A stretch of DNA of 15,514 bases from CAZOVK01 sp964583165 (GTDB taxonomy: Bacteria > Bacillota > Clostridia > Lachnospirales > WRAX01). Under the pieces are notes generated by a model that saw nothing but the letters and a program-made list of their open reading frames with translations, searched no databases and was not told where the DNA came from. The position numbers were made by a program, and so were the translations under genes. The DNA is taken from NCBI GenBank assembly GCA_964583165.1, contig CAZOVK010000053.1, positions 1 to 15,514 on the forward strand. Reading direction: 5' to 3'. Each line of letters starts with the position of its first letter. The first letter of the stretch is position 1. Positions 7,412 to 13,550 of this stretch are shown here, piece after piece.

Positions 7412-8125
7412 CTAGTACATTCTCAAACGGTGTTTGTATTTTTCGACAATCATATCATTAAACTCGGGGCCACCATCAATATTGGCGCTACGATAAACCG
7501 GCGGCGTGTAGCCCGCTTCGAGCATAAGCTTAATCGAGTGAAGAACCGCACAATCCAACAGCATCATCGAAGCGATACTACTTGTACCCATAACCTTCTC
7601 GGGCATACCCTCAACTTCTACAATCGCGTCACCGTGAACGCCCTTCACATCAAGGACGACATCGGCGAAGTCATAGAGGTGCTTGCCGGATGAGTGGCGG
7701 CTCGACATGGACTTGCTGACTTCCAAGGATGTAACAACGATTATCGGAATGCCCTGCTTTTTCACATGGTCGGCGATTTCGATACCAAGCGGGTTGCGCC
7801 CGGATGTGGAGATTATGACAAACACATCATTCTTGTCTGTGTCCAACTTCTTGCAGAACTGAACGCCCGTGCCTTCAAGCATTTCATACATGCCGCGCGC
7901 GGGTTCGTTAATCGCTTTCGACGGAATAAGACCGCCGGCACGCCCGCAAATCTCAACCGCGGCGCAATAGCTGTGACCGCTACCGAACGCCTGTAAGATA
8001 CCGCCGTTCATAATCGAGTTTGCGATGAGCTCGCCCGCTTTTTTAATGCTCTCGTTGTTAGACGCAAGTACGTCCGCAACGACTTCATTGATTTTCTCTA
8101 CAAATACTTCATAAAACTCGCCCAT
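7412..8125 (-). CDS. SIS-domain sugar-phosphate isomerase/binding protein (UPF0309-like)
   Basis: A 237-residue single SIS-domain protein. Phosphosugar-binding signatures are F-G-S-G-H-S (47-52), I-S-T-S-G-R-N-P (105-112) and S-S-R-H-S-S-G-K (141-148), the arrangement of the UPF0309 group of SIS proteins. SIS domains bind or isomerise phosphorylated sugars, including amino-sugar phosphates, so a role on the PTS product (sugar-6-phosphate) is the natural inference. The start at 8125 follows AAAGAGGTAATTCCT with about 8 nt spacing. The upstream in-frame ATG at 8146 overlaps the ribosome binding site region and is rejected. It is the last gene of the PTS operon, 79 nt after IID with a hairpin in between, and is followed by the terminator at 7359-7390. 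It could be a catalytic isomerase or a sugar-phosphate sensor. Confidence 0.87.
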   Translation of the reverse strand: MGEFYEVFVEKINEVVADVLASNNESIKKAGELIANSIMNGGILQAFGSGHSYCAAVEICGRAGGLIPSKAINEPARGMYEMLEGTGVQFCKKLDTDKNDVFVIISTSGRNPLGIEIADHVKKQGIPIIVVTSLEVSKSMSSRHSSGKHLYDFADVVLDVKGVHGDAIVEVEGMPEKVMGTSSIASMMLLDCAVLHSIKLMLEAGYTPPVYRSANIDGGPEFNDMIVEKYKHRLRMY

Positions 8126-8160
8126 AGGAATTACCTCTTTCTGCATTTATCAATAATTTA

Positions 8161-8178
8161 GGGAGGGTTGCCCCTCCC
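8161..8178 (-). terminator. GC hairpin between IID and SIS genes (attenuator or processing stem)
   Basis: Arms 8161-8167 (GGGAGGG) and 8172-8178 (CCCTCCC) form a perfect 7-bp, all-but-one GC stem with a 4-nt loop. On the minus strand it starts 27 nt after the IID stop and ends 35 nt before the SIS gene start. The following bases (TAAATTATTG) are AT-rich but lack a T-run, so it is more likely a partial terminator or an mRNA-stability/processing stem that lowers SIS expression relative to the transporter than a full stop. Confidence 0.5.
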
Positions 8179-8204
8179 CAATATTATTTACGTTTGGTGT
8201 AAAA

Positions 8205-9008
8205 TTAGCTAATCTGGAGAATCGATAGGACAAGACCGAGAACGATAACAAGGAAGATAGCCTTTGTCGAGTTCATACCCTTGCGACCAAGGAGCCAGTA
8301 GAGGAAACCTACTAAACACGCGGGAAGCAAAGCGGGCATAATCTTGTCAAGGTTTTCTTGCAATGACATCGATACATCGCCGTAATGGAAGACTACCTTT
8401 GTCGAAAGTCTAACCATTGTAGCGCTCAGGCCGCCAACGACCATAACACCGAGCATGATAGCGGAGTCGGTCACAATCTTCAACTGTGCGGCAAGTGTTG
8501 TAACAAGGTTTGAACCCTGTTTATAACCTGTCATGAAGAAGAAATAACGGAGAGCCATTATGCCAAAGTTAGCGAGAATCCAGATGAATACGCCGGCAGG
8601 GTTGCCTTCGATAGCCATATAAGCCGCAAGAGCGCCAAAGATTGTGGCGAGAATAGCGGACATAATTGTGTCACCGACAGCGGCGAACGGGCCCATAAGA
8701 CCTGTTTTGATACCGGCAACGGCTTCACGAACTTCTTTGCCGCCCTGTGCTTCCATAGCGACAGCGGCGCCAACAACGATATGACCGAAGCCCGGCTCTG
8801 TGTTGAAGAATTGAAGATGCATTCTGAGCGCATCTCTCATATCTTCCGGGTCTGGATAAAGCTTTTTAAGTACGGGCATGACCGTGTATGTATAGCCCAA
8901 GCCCTGCATACGTTCATAGTTCCAGCCTAGCTGTGAACCCCACAGCCAGCGGAAATACAGATTATTTAATTCAGATTGTGTTAAATTCAGTTTCGGTTGC
9001 TTATTCAT
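8205..9008 (-). CDS. PTS system mannose/fructose/sorbose family IID component
   Basis: A 267-residue membrane subunit of a mannose-class (Man-PTS) permease that works with IIC to translocate the sugar while IIA/IIB phosphorylate it. It has the typical cytosolic N-terminal half, with W-G-S-Q-x-G-W-N-Y-E-R-M-Q-G at about 23-36 and the hallmark F-F-N-T-E-P at 67-72. An M-G-P-F-A-A-V-G-D-T-I glycine-rich segment, several hydrophobic stretches and a final helix reaching the C-terminus follow. The ATG at 9006-9008 overlaps the end of IIC by 8 nt, implying translational coupling. A GGGAGGAG site lies 11 nt upstream. Substrate is not determined by sequence; hexoses, amino sugars and sugar acids are all known for this class. 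Confidence 0.95.
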   Translation of the reverse strand: MNKQPKLNLTQSELNNLYFRWLWGSQLGWNYERMQGLGYTYTVMPVLKKLYPDPEDMRDALRMHLQFFNTEPGFGHIVVGAAVAMEAQGGKEVREAVAGIKTGLMGPFAAVGDTIMSAILATIFGALAAYMAIEGNPAGVFIWILANFGIMALRYFFFMTGYKQGSNLVTTLAAQLKIVTDSAIMLGVMVVGGLSATMVRLSTKVVFHYGDVSMSLQENLDKIMPALLPACLVGFLYWLLGRKGMNSTKAIFLVIVLGLVLSILQIS

Positions 9009-9786
9009 CCCCGTCAGCTCCTCCCACAGCTGGATTAGTATTCAGCTGTTGAATTCTCTGCATGTACATATAGATACCTGCAGCCAAACCGATTAAAGCG
9101 ATACCAATCAGCGACATCTTGAGGAAAGCCGCTAATACGAAACCAAGAATGAGCCATGTGATGTGCTTAGGTGTCGGAACGAAGCGAAGAAGGATAGCGA
9201 AACCGACTGCCGGGAGCATACCGCCGGCAACACGAAGACCCGCGATAAGCCAAGCCGGTGTGACGTCAACGAGCGTCTGGATAACGCTGCTACCGAACAC
9301 CAAAACGATAAGAACAGGCAACATACGTGACAGACCCCACGGAATCATACCGAGGATGTTGGAGCGCAATACCTTGTCTGTGTCGGGCACTTCTGCGTAA
9401 TGGTCAGCTCTGTGCTGGAAGTATGAGTTTGTGAAACGCGCCAATACGTCCAAGTTAATAAGGAGAAGACCTACAGGAACCGCAATAACGACTGCTTCTT
9501 CGGGGTTAAGCGTACTTGAAACGGCGATAACCGTACCGATAATAGAAGCAGTGGCATACTCGGGGATAGACGCGCCGCCGAATGTGCCGATACCGAGAAT
9601 CATCAGCTGTAGTGAGCCACCGACGAACAAACCCGTCTGGATGTCGCCTAAGAACAGACCCGTGAAGAAACCGGCAATAACCGGTCTGTTGAAACCGACG
9701 TTGAAACTCAATGCGTCGATAATCATCCAGAACGCATAAGCCGAAATCAGAATGATTTGCCAAAATTGAATCTGCAAACTAATCAC
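9001..9786 (-). CDS. PTS system mannose/fructose/sorbose family IIC component
   Basis: About 258-261 residues of polytopic membrane protein forming the sugar channel with IID. Family features are F-F-T-G-L-F-L-G-D-I-Q-T-G-L-F-V-G-G-S-L-Q-L (about 40-60) and the following G-x-G-x-x-G-G-A-S-I-P-E loop, then repeated glycine-rich hydrophobic segments. The start is uncertain. GTG at 9786 is directly adjacent to GAAAGG, with no spacing. TTG at 9777 has about 8-9 nt spacing from AAAGG and may be the real start. The gene overlaps IID by 8 nt and follows IIB after an unusually long 165-nt untranslated gap. The last residues are acidic (G-G-A-D-G-D-E), which is unremarkable. Confidence 0.93.
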   Translation of the reverse strand: MISLQIQFWQIILISAYAFWMIIDALSFNVGFNRPVIAGFFTGLFLGDIQTGLFVGGSLQLMILGIGTFGGASIPEYATASIIGTVIAVSSTLNPEEAVVIAVPVGLLLINLDVLARFTNSYFQHRADHYAEVPDTDKVLRSNILGMIPWGLSRMLPVLIVLVFGSSVIQTLVDVTPAWLIAGLRVAGGMLPAVGFAILLRFVPTPKHITWLILGFVLAAFLKMSLIGIALIGLAAGIYMYMQRIQQLNTNPAVGGADGDE

Positions 9787-9951
9787 CCTTTCATAAATTT
9801 GGTTTGACCCGTATGAACAAGGCCTATATGCGCTACATTACGTGAAGCCCTTATGTAATGCCTGCGGCCCTCCTTTCTTAGAATTTAGGTCACAAGTGGG
9901 CATCAAGAAATGTTTAGAGCCTTACATAAAGAAGAAACAAGGAGCAACGTT
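9787..9951 (-). promoter_or_regulatory. 165-nt IIB-IIC intergenic leader with orphan Shine-Dalgarno and hairpin
   Basis: No gene of convincing size lies here, although neighbouring PTS genes are separated by 13 nt or overlap. On the minus strand an excellent AAAGGAGGG (9868-9876) has no ATG, GTG or TTG within range in any frame. It is followed 7 nt later by a hairpin with arms 9853-9860 and 9836-9843 (CATTACAT with a G-T wobble, 9-nt loop). A three-codon ATG-AAA-GGG-TGA minigene ends on the IIC GTG. The spacer may be a structured translation-control element, an mRNA processing site or the relic of a lost reading frame. Confidence 0.35.
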
Positions 9952-10431
9952 TTACTTTATCATGTCCATAATATTTTCTGAAGGTGTGTCAGGGGTTAGC
10001 TGGCGGTAGATCTCAACACCCGCCGCGCTCAATTTCTTTAAGAAATCTATATCGTTATCATCACAGCTTACGGCCTTTGTGATAGGCTTTTTGCCTACGC
10101 CGCCGCTCATGTTGCCGATATTTAGGCGTTCAAACTTAACGCCGAGTTCATATAAACGCCAAGCATCTTCTGGGCACTTGAAAATCATCATGACGCGCTG
10201 ACCGTCATAGTTGCCGGCGGTTATATTCGCGGCGGCTTTCTCTAAAGTCAAAACGCTAAGGTTGATGCCGTGGGGCGTCGCCATTTTCAGTGTCATGCGC
10301 GCGAGGTCATCATTTGATGCTGCGTCGTTTACTACCATAAGGCGCGAGGCTTTGAGCGCGTTCGTCCAGAAAGCCGCCACCTGCCCGTGGATAAGTCTGT
10401 CGTCTATTCTTACGTTAATAATGCCCTTCAT
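9952..10431 (-). CDS. PTS system mannose/fructose/sorbose family IIB component
   Basis: A 159-residue cytoplasmic phosphotransfer domain that accepts phosphate from IIA on a histidine and passes it to the sugar at IIC/IID. It begins M-K-G-I-I-N-V-R-I-D-D-R-L-I-H-G-Q-V, the definitive IIB start with phosphorylated His15. Further family motifs are V-V-N-D-x-x-A (about 33-39), L-N-I-G-N-M and the C-terminal D-T-P block. The ATG at 10431 follows CAGGAGGATTCT, an excellent ribosome binding site. An in-frame ATG at 10575 would extend through the end of the IIA gene and is rejected. It follows IIA after 13 nt. Confidence 0.95.
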   Translation of the reverse strand: MKGIINVRIDDRLIHGQVAAFWTNALKASRLMVVNDAASNDDLARMTLKMATPHGINLSVLTLEKAAANITAGNYDGQRVMMIFKCPEDAWRLYELGVKFERLNIGNMSGGVGKKPITKAVSCDDNDIDFLKKLSAAGVEIYRQLTPDTPSENIMDMIK

Positions 10432-10444
10432 AGAATCCTCCTGA

Positions 10445-10864
10445 CTATTCGTCGCCCGAATCGCTGACAGTTCCGCCGCCAACACTCGTGATACTCTCTT
10501 TGACCTCTTCGAGAAGCGCCGGTATGAAATCTGTCGTCTGCTCTTCGGCATAAAGCGTTTCAAGCTGGATAACAAGCGGTAGGCAAAGCCCTGAAATCAA
10601 ACCACTAAGCCCTATTTCGGCATTCACGCGGAAGCTCTGATTAAACGGTGTACCACCGATTATATCCGTAACGATGATGACATTCTTAATGGGGTTTGAC
10701 TCTATAAGCGCCTTCAGCTTATTGTAGAAATCATCGGGGCCCATATCCGGCATGAGCGCCAGACTGCTGACGTTTTCTGTTACGCCAACTATCATTTGAG
10801 TGCTCTTGAGTGTCGCGTCTGCCATTTCACCGTGGCTGACCAGAATTAGATGAAAATGTTTAAT
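10445..10864 (-). CDS. PTS system mannose/fructose/sorbose family IIA component, probable ATT start
   Basis: A cytoplasmic phosphocarrier that takes phosphate from HPr on a histidine and gives it to IIB. From the first ATG (10825) the protein would lack its first strand and active-site histidine. Reading upstream in the same frame gives K-H-F-H-L-I-L-V-S-H-G-E-M-A, exactly the expected IIA N-terminus, with phosphorylated His11 in S-H-G. This frame opens after a TAA at 10880-10882 and contains no ATG, GTG or TTG before the motif. ATT at 10862-10864 lies 9 nt after AAAGGGGG and would give a 139-residue protein, normal for the domain. D-I-I-G-G-T-P-F-N (67-75) is the second family motif. I infer initiation at ATT; a base-calling error changing ATG to ATT, or a strain mutation, is the alternative. 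It is the first gene of the PTS operon. Confidence 0.85.
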   Translation of the reverse strand: MKHFHLILVSHGEMADATLKSTQMIVGVTENVSSLALMPDMGPDDFYNKLKALIESNPIKNVIIVTDIIGGTPFNQSFRVNAEIGLSGLISGLCLPLVIQLETLYAEEQTTDFIPALLEEVKESITSVGGGTVSDSGDE

Positions 10865-10904
10865 ACTCTCAATCCCCCTTTATCCCTACAGGAAAGCCTA
10901 TCAA

Positions 10905-10912
10905 TGTGCACA
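10905..10912. promoter_or_regulatory. TGTGCACA palindrome in the PTS operon leader
   Basis: A perfect 8-bp palindrome embedded in CAATGTGCACAATA lies about 15-22 nt downstream of the predicted PTS transcription start and before the IIA ribosome binding site. A related minus-strand sequence, TTATGTGCAAAAT, lies near 10975-10987 just upstream of the -35 box. The pair could be sites for one regulator, but the match is short. Confidence 0.3.
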
Positions 10913-10934
10913 ATATTCAAACTCATATATAACA

Positions 10935-10962
10935 ATTATACATAAATTCGTACAAATGTCAA
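10935..10962 (-). promoter_or_regulatory. consensus promoter of the PTS operon
   Basis: On the minus strand both hexamers are perfect: TTGACA (10957-10962) and TATAAT (10935-10940), separated by 16 nt. Transcription should start near 10928, giving a leader of about 64 nt before the ATT start of IIA. Such a strong promoter implies high expression or tight repression, and ATTGTG motifs flank it. No sigma-54 (-24/-12) promoter is apparent, unlike LevR-controlled mannose PTS operons. Confidence 0.85.
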
Positions 10963-11027
10963 TCACAATATTTTGATTTTGCACATAAATAGAATACGCC
11001 ATCCACACGATTTCATGTATATTTTTC

Positions 11028-11055
11028 TTGCAATTGTGCGGAAAAGTAATATAAT
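11028..11055 (+). promoter_or_regulatory. promoter of the ceramidase-like gene
   Basis: TTGCAA (11028-11033) and a perfect TATAAT (11050-11055) are separated by 16 nt. Transcription would start near 11062, about 32 nt before the ATG at 11094. It is divergent from the PTS promoter, with the two -35 boxes about 65 nt apart, so the two units may share regulation. Confidence 0.75.
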
Positions 11056-11093
11056 CAAGGTAAACAATGGATTGTGATTTCAGGAGGATTTTT

Positions 11094-12350
11094 ATGGAAT
11101 GTGTAAAGATAGGTTTCTCAACTGTGTGTATCACGCCGCCACTTGGCTTAGGCATGGGAGGTTACGCGAGTAAAACGCGTGTGGCTGACGGCGTTTTAGA
11201 TGAGCTTTTTGCGCGTGTTTTTGTATTTAGTGACGGCAGTGACTGTCTGTATTTACTGTGTCAGACAGATTTGTTATGCGTTGACAGACCTTTTGTCGAA
11301 CAGGCGCAACTACTGTTGGAACCGCTTGGCTTTCTGCCCGAACGCATAAATATCGGCTCGATTCATACACATTCAGGGCCTAAGGGGCTTATGAGTTCAC
11401 GTGGCGGCGACGATAACCCCGTCTTTGGCCCACATGATTCCGAGCTTTGCGCCCACTATCTGGAGCTTATCAAAAAGGCGGCTGAAAAAGCCCTTGCTGA
11501 TATGGACTATGCGCGAGTTCGTATCGGAAAGACCGCGGTAACAGGTGTTGCCACAAACCGCAATAACCCCCAAGCCGAGGGCGACAACACTGTTATCGTA
11601 TTTGAATTTATCCGTGATGACGGGAAGAAGGCGTTGTTATACAACTTCGGCTGTCACCCAACCATTCTGAACAAGGAGAGCACAAAATATTCCGCCGATT
11701 TACCAGCCGGTGTTGAAGCGGCCGCCGGTGGTTACGATATGATAATGTTTCTGAACGGTAGCGCGGGCGATATCTCGACGCGGTTCACGAAAACCGAATC
11801 CAGTTATGATGAAGTAATGCGTTTGGGCGGTTTACTCTATTCGGGCATAGAAACAGCCCTCGAATCCGCAATATTCACCGATTTTTCGCAGATTTCAGCA
11901 CAGTCAAATACTATCGAAGTCAAGCTTAAAAATGCCGATACAGTCGAAGCCGCCCAAGAAAAGCTCGAAGCCGCCAAAAACGCCTACGATAAAGCAAAAT
12001 CAGCTCATGCCCCCGATTTACGCGTCTATGAGTCGCGTGTTGAAGGCGCTACAGTCAACCTTGAACGCTCCCTTATAAGCGACGGGCGAGAGAGCGTGAC
12101 CCTCAACATCCAGACTCTTACAATCAACGGCTTTTCGTTGATTTTCATCTCCGGCGAACTGTTCTCCGCGCTCTCAAACCCCATTAAACAAGCGAAAACC
12201 AATCTTACTTTTTGTTCATACTTCAACGGCTACGAAGGTTACCTACCCGATACAACCGCCTATGATAATGGTACTTATGAAGCGCTCTGTTCACCCATTG
12301 AACGGGGAGAGGGCGAGCGGGTTGTTCAGTTTGCGTCAGAAAACATCTGA
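11094..12350 (+). CDS. neutral/alkaline ceramidase-like hydrolase, cytosolic, function unassigned
   Basis: A 418-residue protein resembling the neutral/alkaline non-lysosomal ceramidase fold, a zinc amidase family. Recognisable blocks are I-H-T-H-S-G-P (90-96), N-F-G-C-H-P-T (184-190), F-L-N-G-S-A-G-D-I-S (219-228), and near the C-terminus I-S-G-E-L-F with N-G-Y-E-G-Y-L-P. Together these would supply the His, His, Glu and Tyr zinc ligands. It has no signal peptide or membrane segment and is much shorter than secreted ceramidases, so a small cytosolic substrate is more plausible than ceramide. The ATG at 11094 follows CAGGAGGATTTTT; the ATG at 11067 has no site. The gene is divergent from the PTS operon, suggesting it acts on a PTS-imported or related sugar derivative (for example an N-acylated one). 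That link is inference. Confidence 0.75.
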   Translation: MECVKIGFSTVCITPPLGLGMGGYASKTRVADGVLDELFARVFVFSDGSDCLYLLCQTDLLCVDRPFVEQAQLLLEPLGFLPERINIGSIHTHSGPKGLMSSRGGDDNPVFGPHDSELCAHYLELIKKAAEKALADMDYARVRIGKTAVTGVATNRNNPQAEGDNTVIVFEFIRDDGKKALLYNFGCHPTILNKESTKYSADLPAGVEAAAGGYDMIMFLNGSAGDISTRFTKTESSYDEVMRLGGLLYSGIETALESAIFTDFSQISAQSNTIEVKLKNADTVEAAQEKLEAAKNAYDKAKSAHAPDLRVYESRVEGATVNLERSLISDGRESVTLNIQTLTINGFSLIFISGELFSALSNPIKQAKTNLTFCSYFNGYEGYLPDTTAYDNGTYEALCSPIERGEGERVVQFASENI

Positions 12351-13468
12351 TTTGTGACCGCTTCGGCGGCTTCTTCCAGTATGTTTTTGTCAGCAAGATA
12401 TGTCAGTATTGTGTATCTGTCACGCACAAAACGCGCATTGACAATAATCTCTTTCAATAATTCACGCGTCAGACCGAGTTGGGCGGGTTGTGTCAAACAA
12501 CCTGCCTTTTTAAGCGCCGTTTCTACAAACTCAACCGTCGGTAAATCCTCACGAATACTCTCATCACAAAACTCATACAACCTTAGATTAACAAGCGTAA
12601 AGAATCCCACTTGCAAACCATGCGGGATAAGCTCATGCCCATTCTCTATGTGTTTCATTTCAAGATAATGTGACATATGGTGTTCAGCGCCCGAAGCGGG
12701 GCGCGAATCGCCGTTAAACGCCATAGCTATGCCAGACACAATCAGACAATTCATCAGCGTATAATAATCCAAATAATCATGTTTAATCAAATTCTCGACA
12801 AACATAGATAGCGGCTTCATGGTTAAACCCGAAACAAACTCACAATATGCCTCACCTGTCATAGCATTAGAAAGCTTCCAGTCCGCATGGCATGTGTACT
12901 TCCCCATCAAATCCCCTACCCCTGCCGCCGTTAGCTTCTCGGGGGCTTCCCTAAGCACGCTATCCGAAGCTAGTATTACCTTTGGCGTGTGCGCTGGGAA
13001 TGTAACCTTTTTCCCTCCCACAATAAGCGGCGCGACACTTGACGCATAACCGTCCATTGACGCGGCTGTCCCTACTATCATATACGGTTTATTTCGGGTG
13101 AAACTCGCGTACTTACATATATCATTGATAGTACCCGCGCCAACACCCACAACACAATCAATCTCAGGAGTGAAAAAATCCATGACAGATTCAATAATTT
13201 CTTCATTAGGTATTGGCTCCTCATGGGGAATCACATACATACTGCAATTTAGTCCATATTTACGGAGCCGTGCTACTATATGCCCCCCAAATACTTTCTC
13301 TGTTATTAAATCCATAACGACGAGTAATTTTTTATAACCAAAACTCTCAATGTGATAAATAAGCGCTCCCGCCGTATCAAAGCCGATATCTACAGACTCT
13401 ACGGCACAATAATGCCGCTTCCCACACTTACAATCGATTTCCTTGCATAATAAATCGCTTAAATTCAT
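12326..13468 (-). CDS. sn-glycerol-1-phosphate dehydrogenase family protein (AraM/EgsA-like)
   Basis: A 380-residue member of the iron/zinc-containing alcohol dehydrogenase-like fold that reduces dihydroxyacetone phosphate to sn-glycerol-1-phosphate with NAD(P)H. Evidence is the AraM-type N-terminus C-K-C-G-K-R-H (13-19), the nucleotide loop V-G-V-G-A-G-T-I-N-D-I-C-K-Y (107-120) and T-A-A-S-M-D-G-Y-A-S-S (134-144). Likely metal ligands are Asp186 in A-G-V-G-D, a His in S-R-P-A-S-G-A-E-H-H-M-S-H (255-267) and His283 in P-H-G-L-Q-V-G. The ATG at 13468 follows GGAGGGGTTTTG; an in-frame ATG at 13567 crosses the divergent neighbour's start and is rejected. The 3' end overlaps the convergent ceramidase-like gene by 25 nt. 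In Bacillota this enzyme can feed unusual G1P-based lipids or a pentose operon. Confidence 0.9.
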   Translation of the reverse strand: MNLSDLLCKEIDCKCGKRHYCAVESVDIGFDTAGALIYHIESFGYKKLLVVMDLITEKVFGGHIVARLRKYGLNCSMYVIPHEEPIPNEEIIESVMDFFTPEIDCVVGVGAGTINDICKYASFTRNKPYMIVGTAASMDGYASSVAPLIVGGKKVTFPAHTPKVILASDSVLREAPEKLTAAGVGDLMGKYTCHADWKLSNAMTGEAYCEFVSGLTMKPLSMFVENLIKHDYLDYYTLMNCLIVSGIAMAFNGDSRPASGAEHHMSHYLEMKHIENGHELIPHGLQVGFFTLVNLRLYEFCDESIREDLPTVEFVETALKKAGCLTQPAQLGLTRELLKEIIVNARFVRDRYTILTYLADKNILEEAAEAVTNQMFSDAN

Positions 13469-13510
13469 CAAAACCCCTCCAAAAAAGACTGGACTATCAC
13501 TTATCGCGTA

Positions 13511-13529
13511 TGTTACACTAAGAGTAACA
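13511..13529. promoter_or_regulatory. 19-bp palindrome between the divergent AraM-like and membrane-protein genes
   Basis: TGTTACACTAAGAGTAACA is an inverted repeat with 6-bp perfect outer arms (TGTTAC/GTAACA). Continued pairing toward the centre fails only at one pair. It sits in the 82-nt gap between the starts at 13468 (minus) and 13551 (plus). TGTTACACT also reads as an extended -10 element for the plus strand, so a bound protein would block that promoter. It looks like a dimeric repressor site. Confidence 0.5.
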
Positions 13530-13550
13530 CAATTTTTGAAGGAGGACAAT

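Noticed and set aside
9787..9876. Small protein gene between IIB and IIC
   Set aside because: The strong Shine-Dalgarno has no ATG, GTG or TTG in range; the one open frame could only start at very unusual codons or a three-codon ATG minigene.
10432..10575. N-terminal extension of IIB to an upstream ATG
   Set aside because: It would overlap the IIA coding sequence, is arginine/serine-rich and unlike IIB, and the internal ATG has an excellent ribosome binding site.
10957..10987. Sigma-54 promoter for a LevR-type regulated PTS
   Set aside because: No TGGCAC-N5-TTGCA-like element is seen; the region instead has perfect -35 and -10 sigma-A hexamers.
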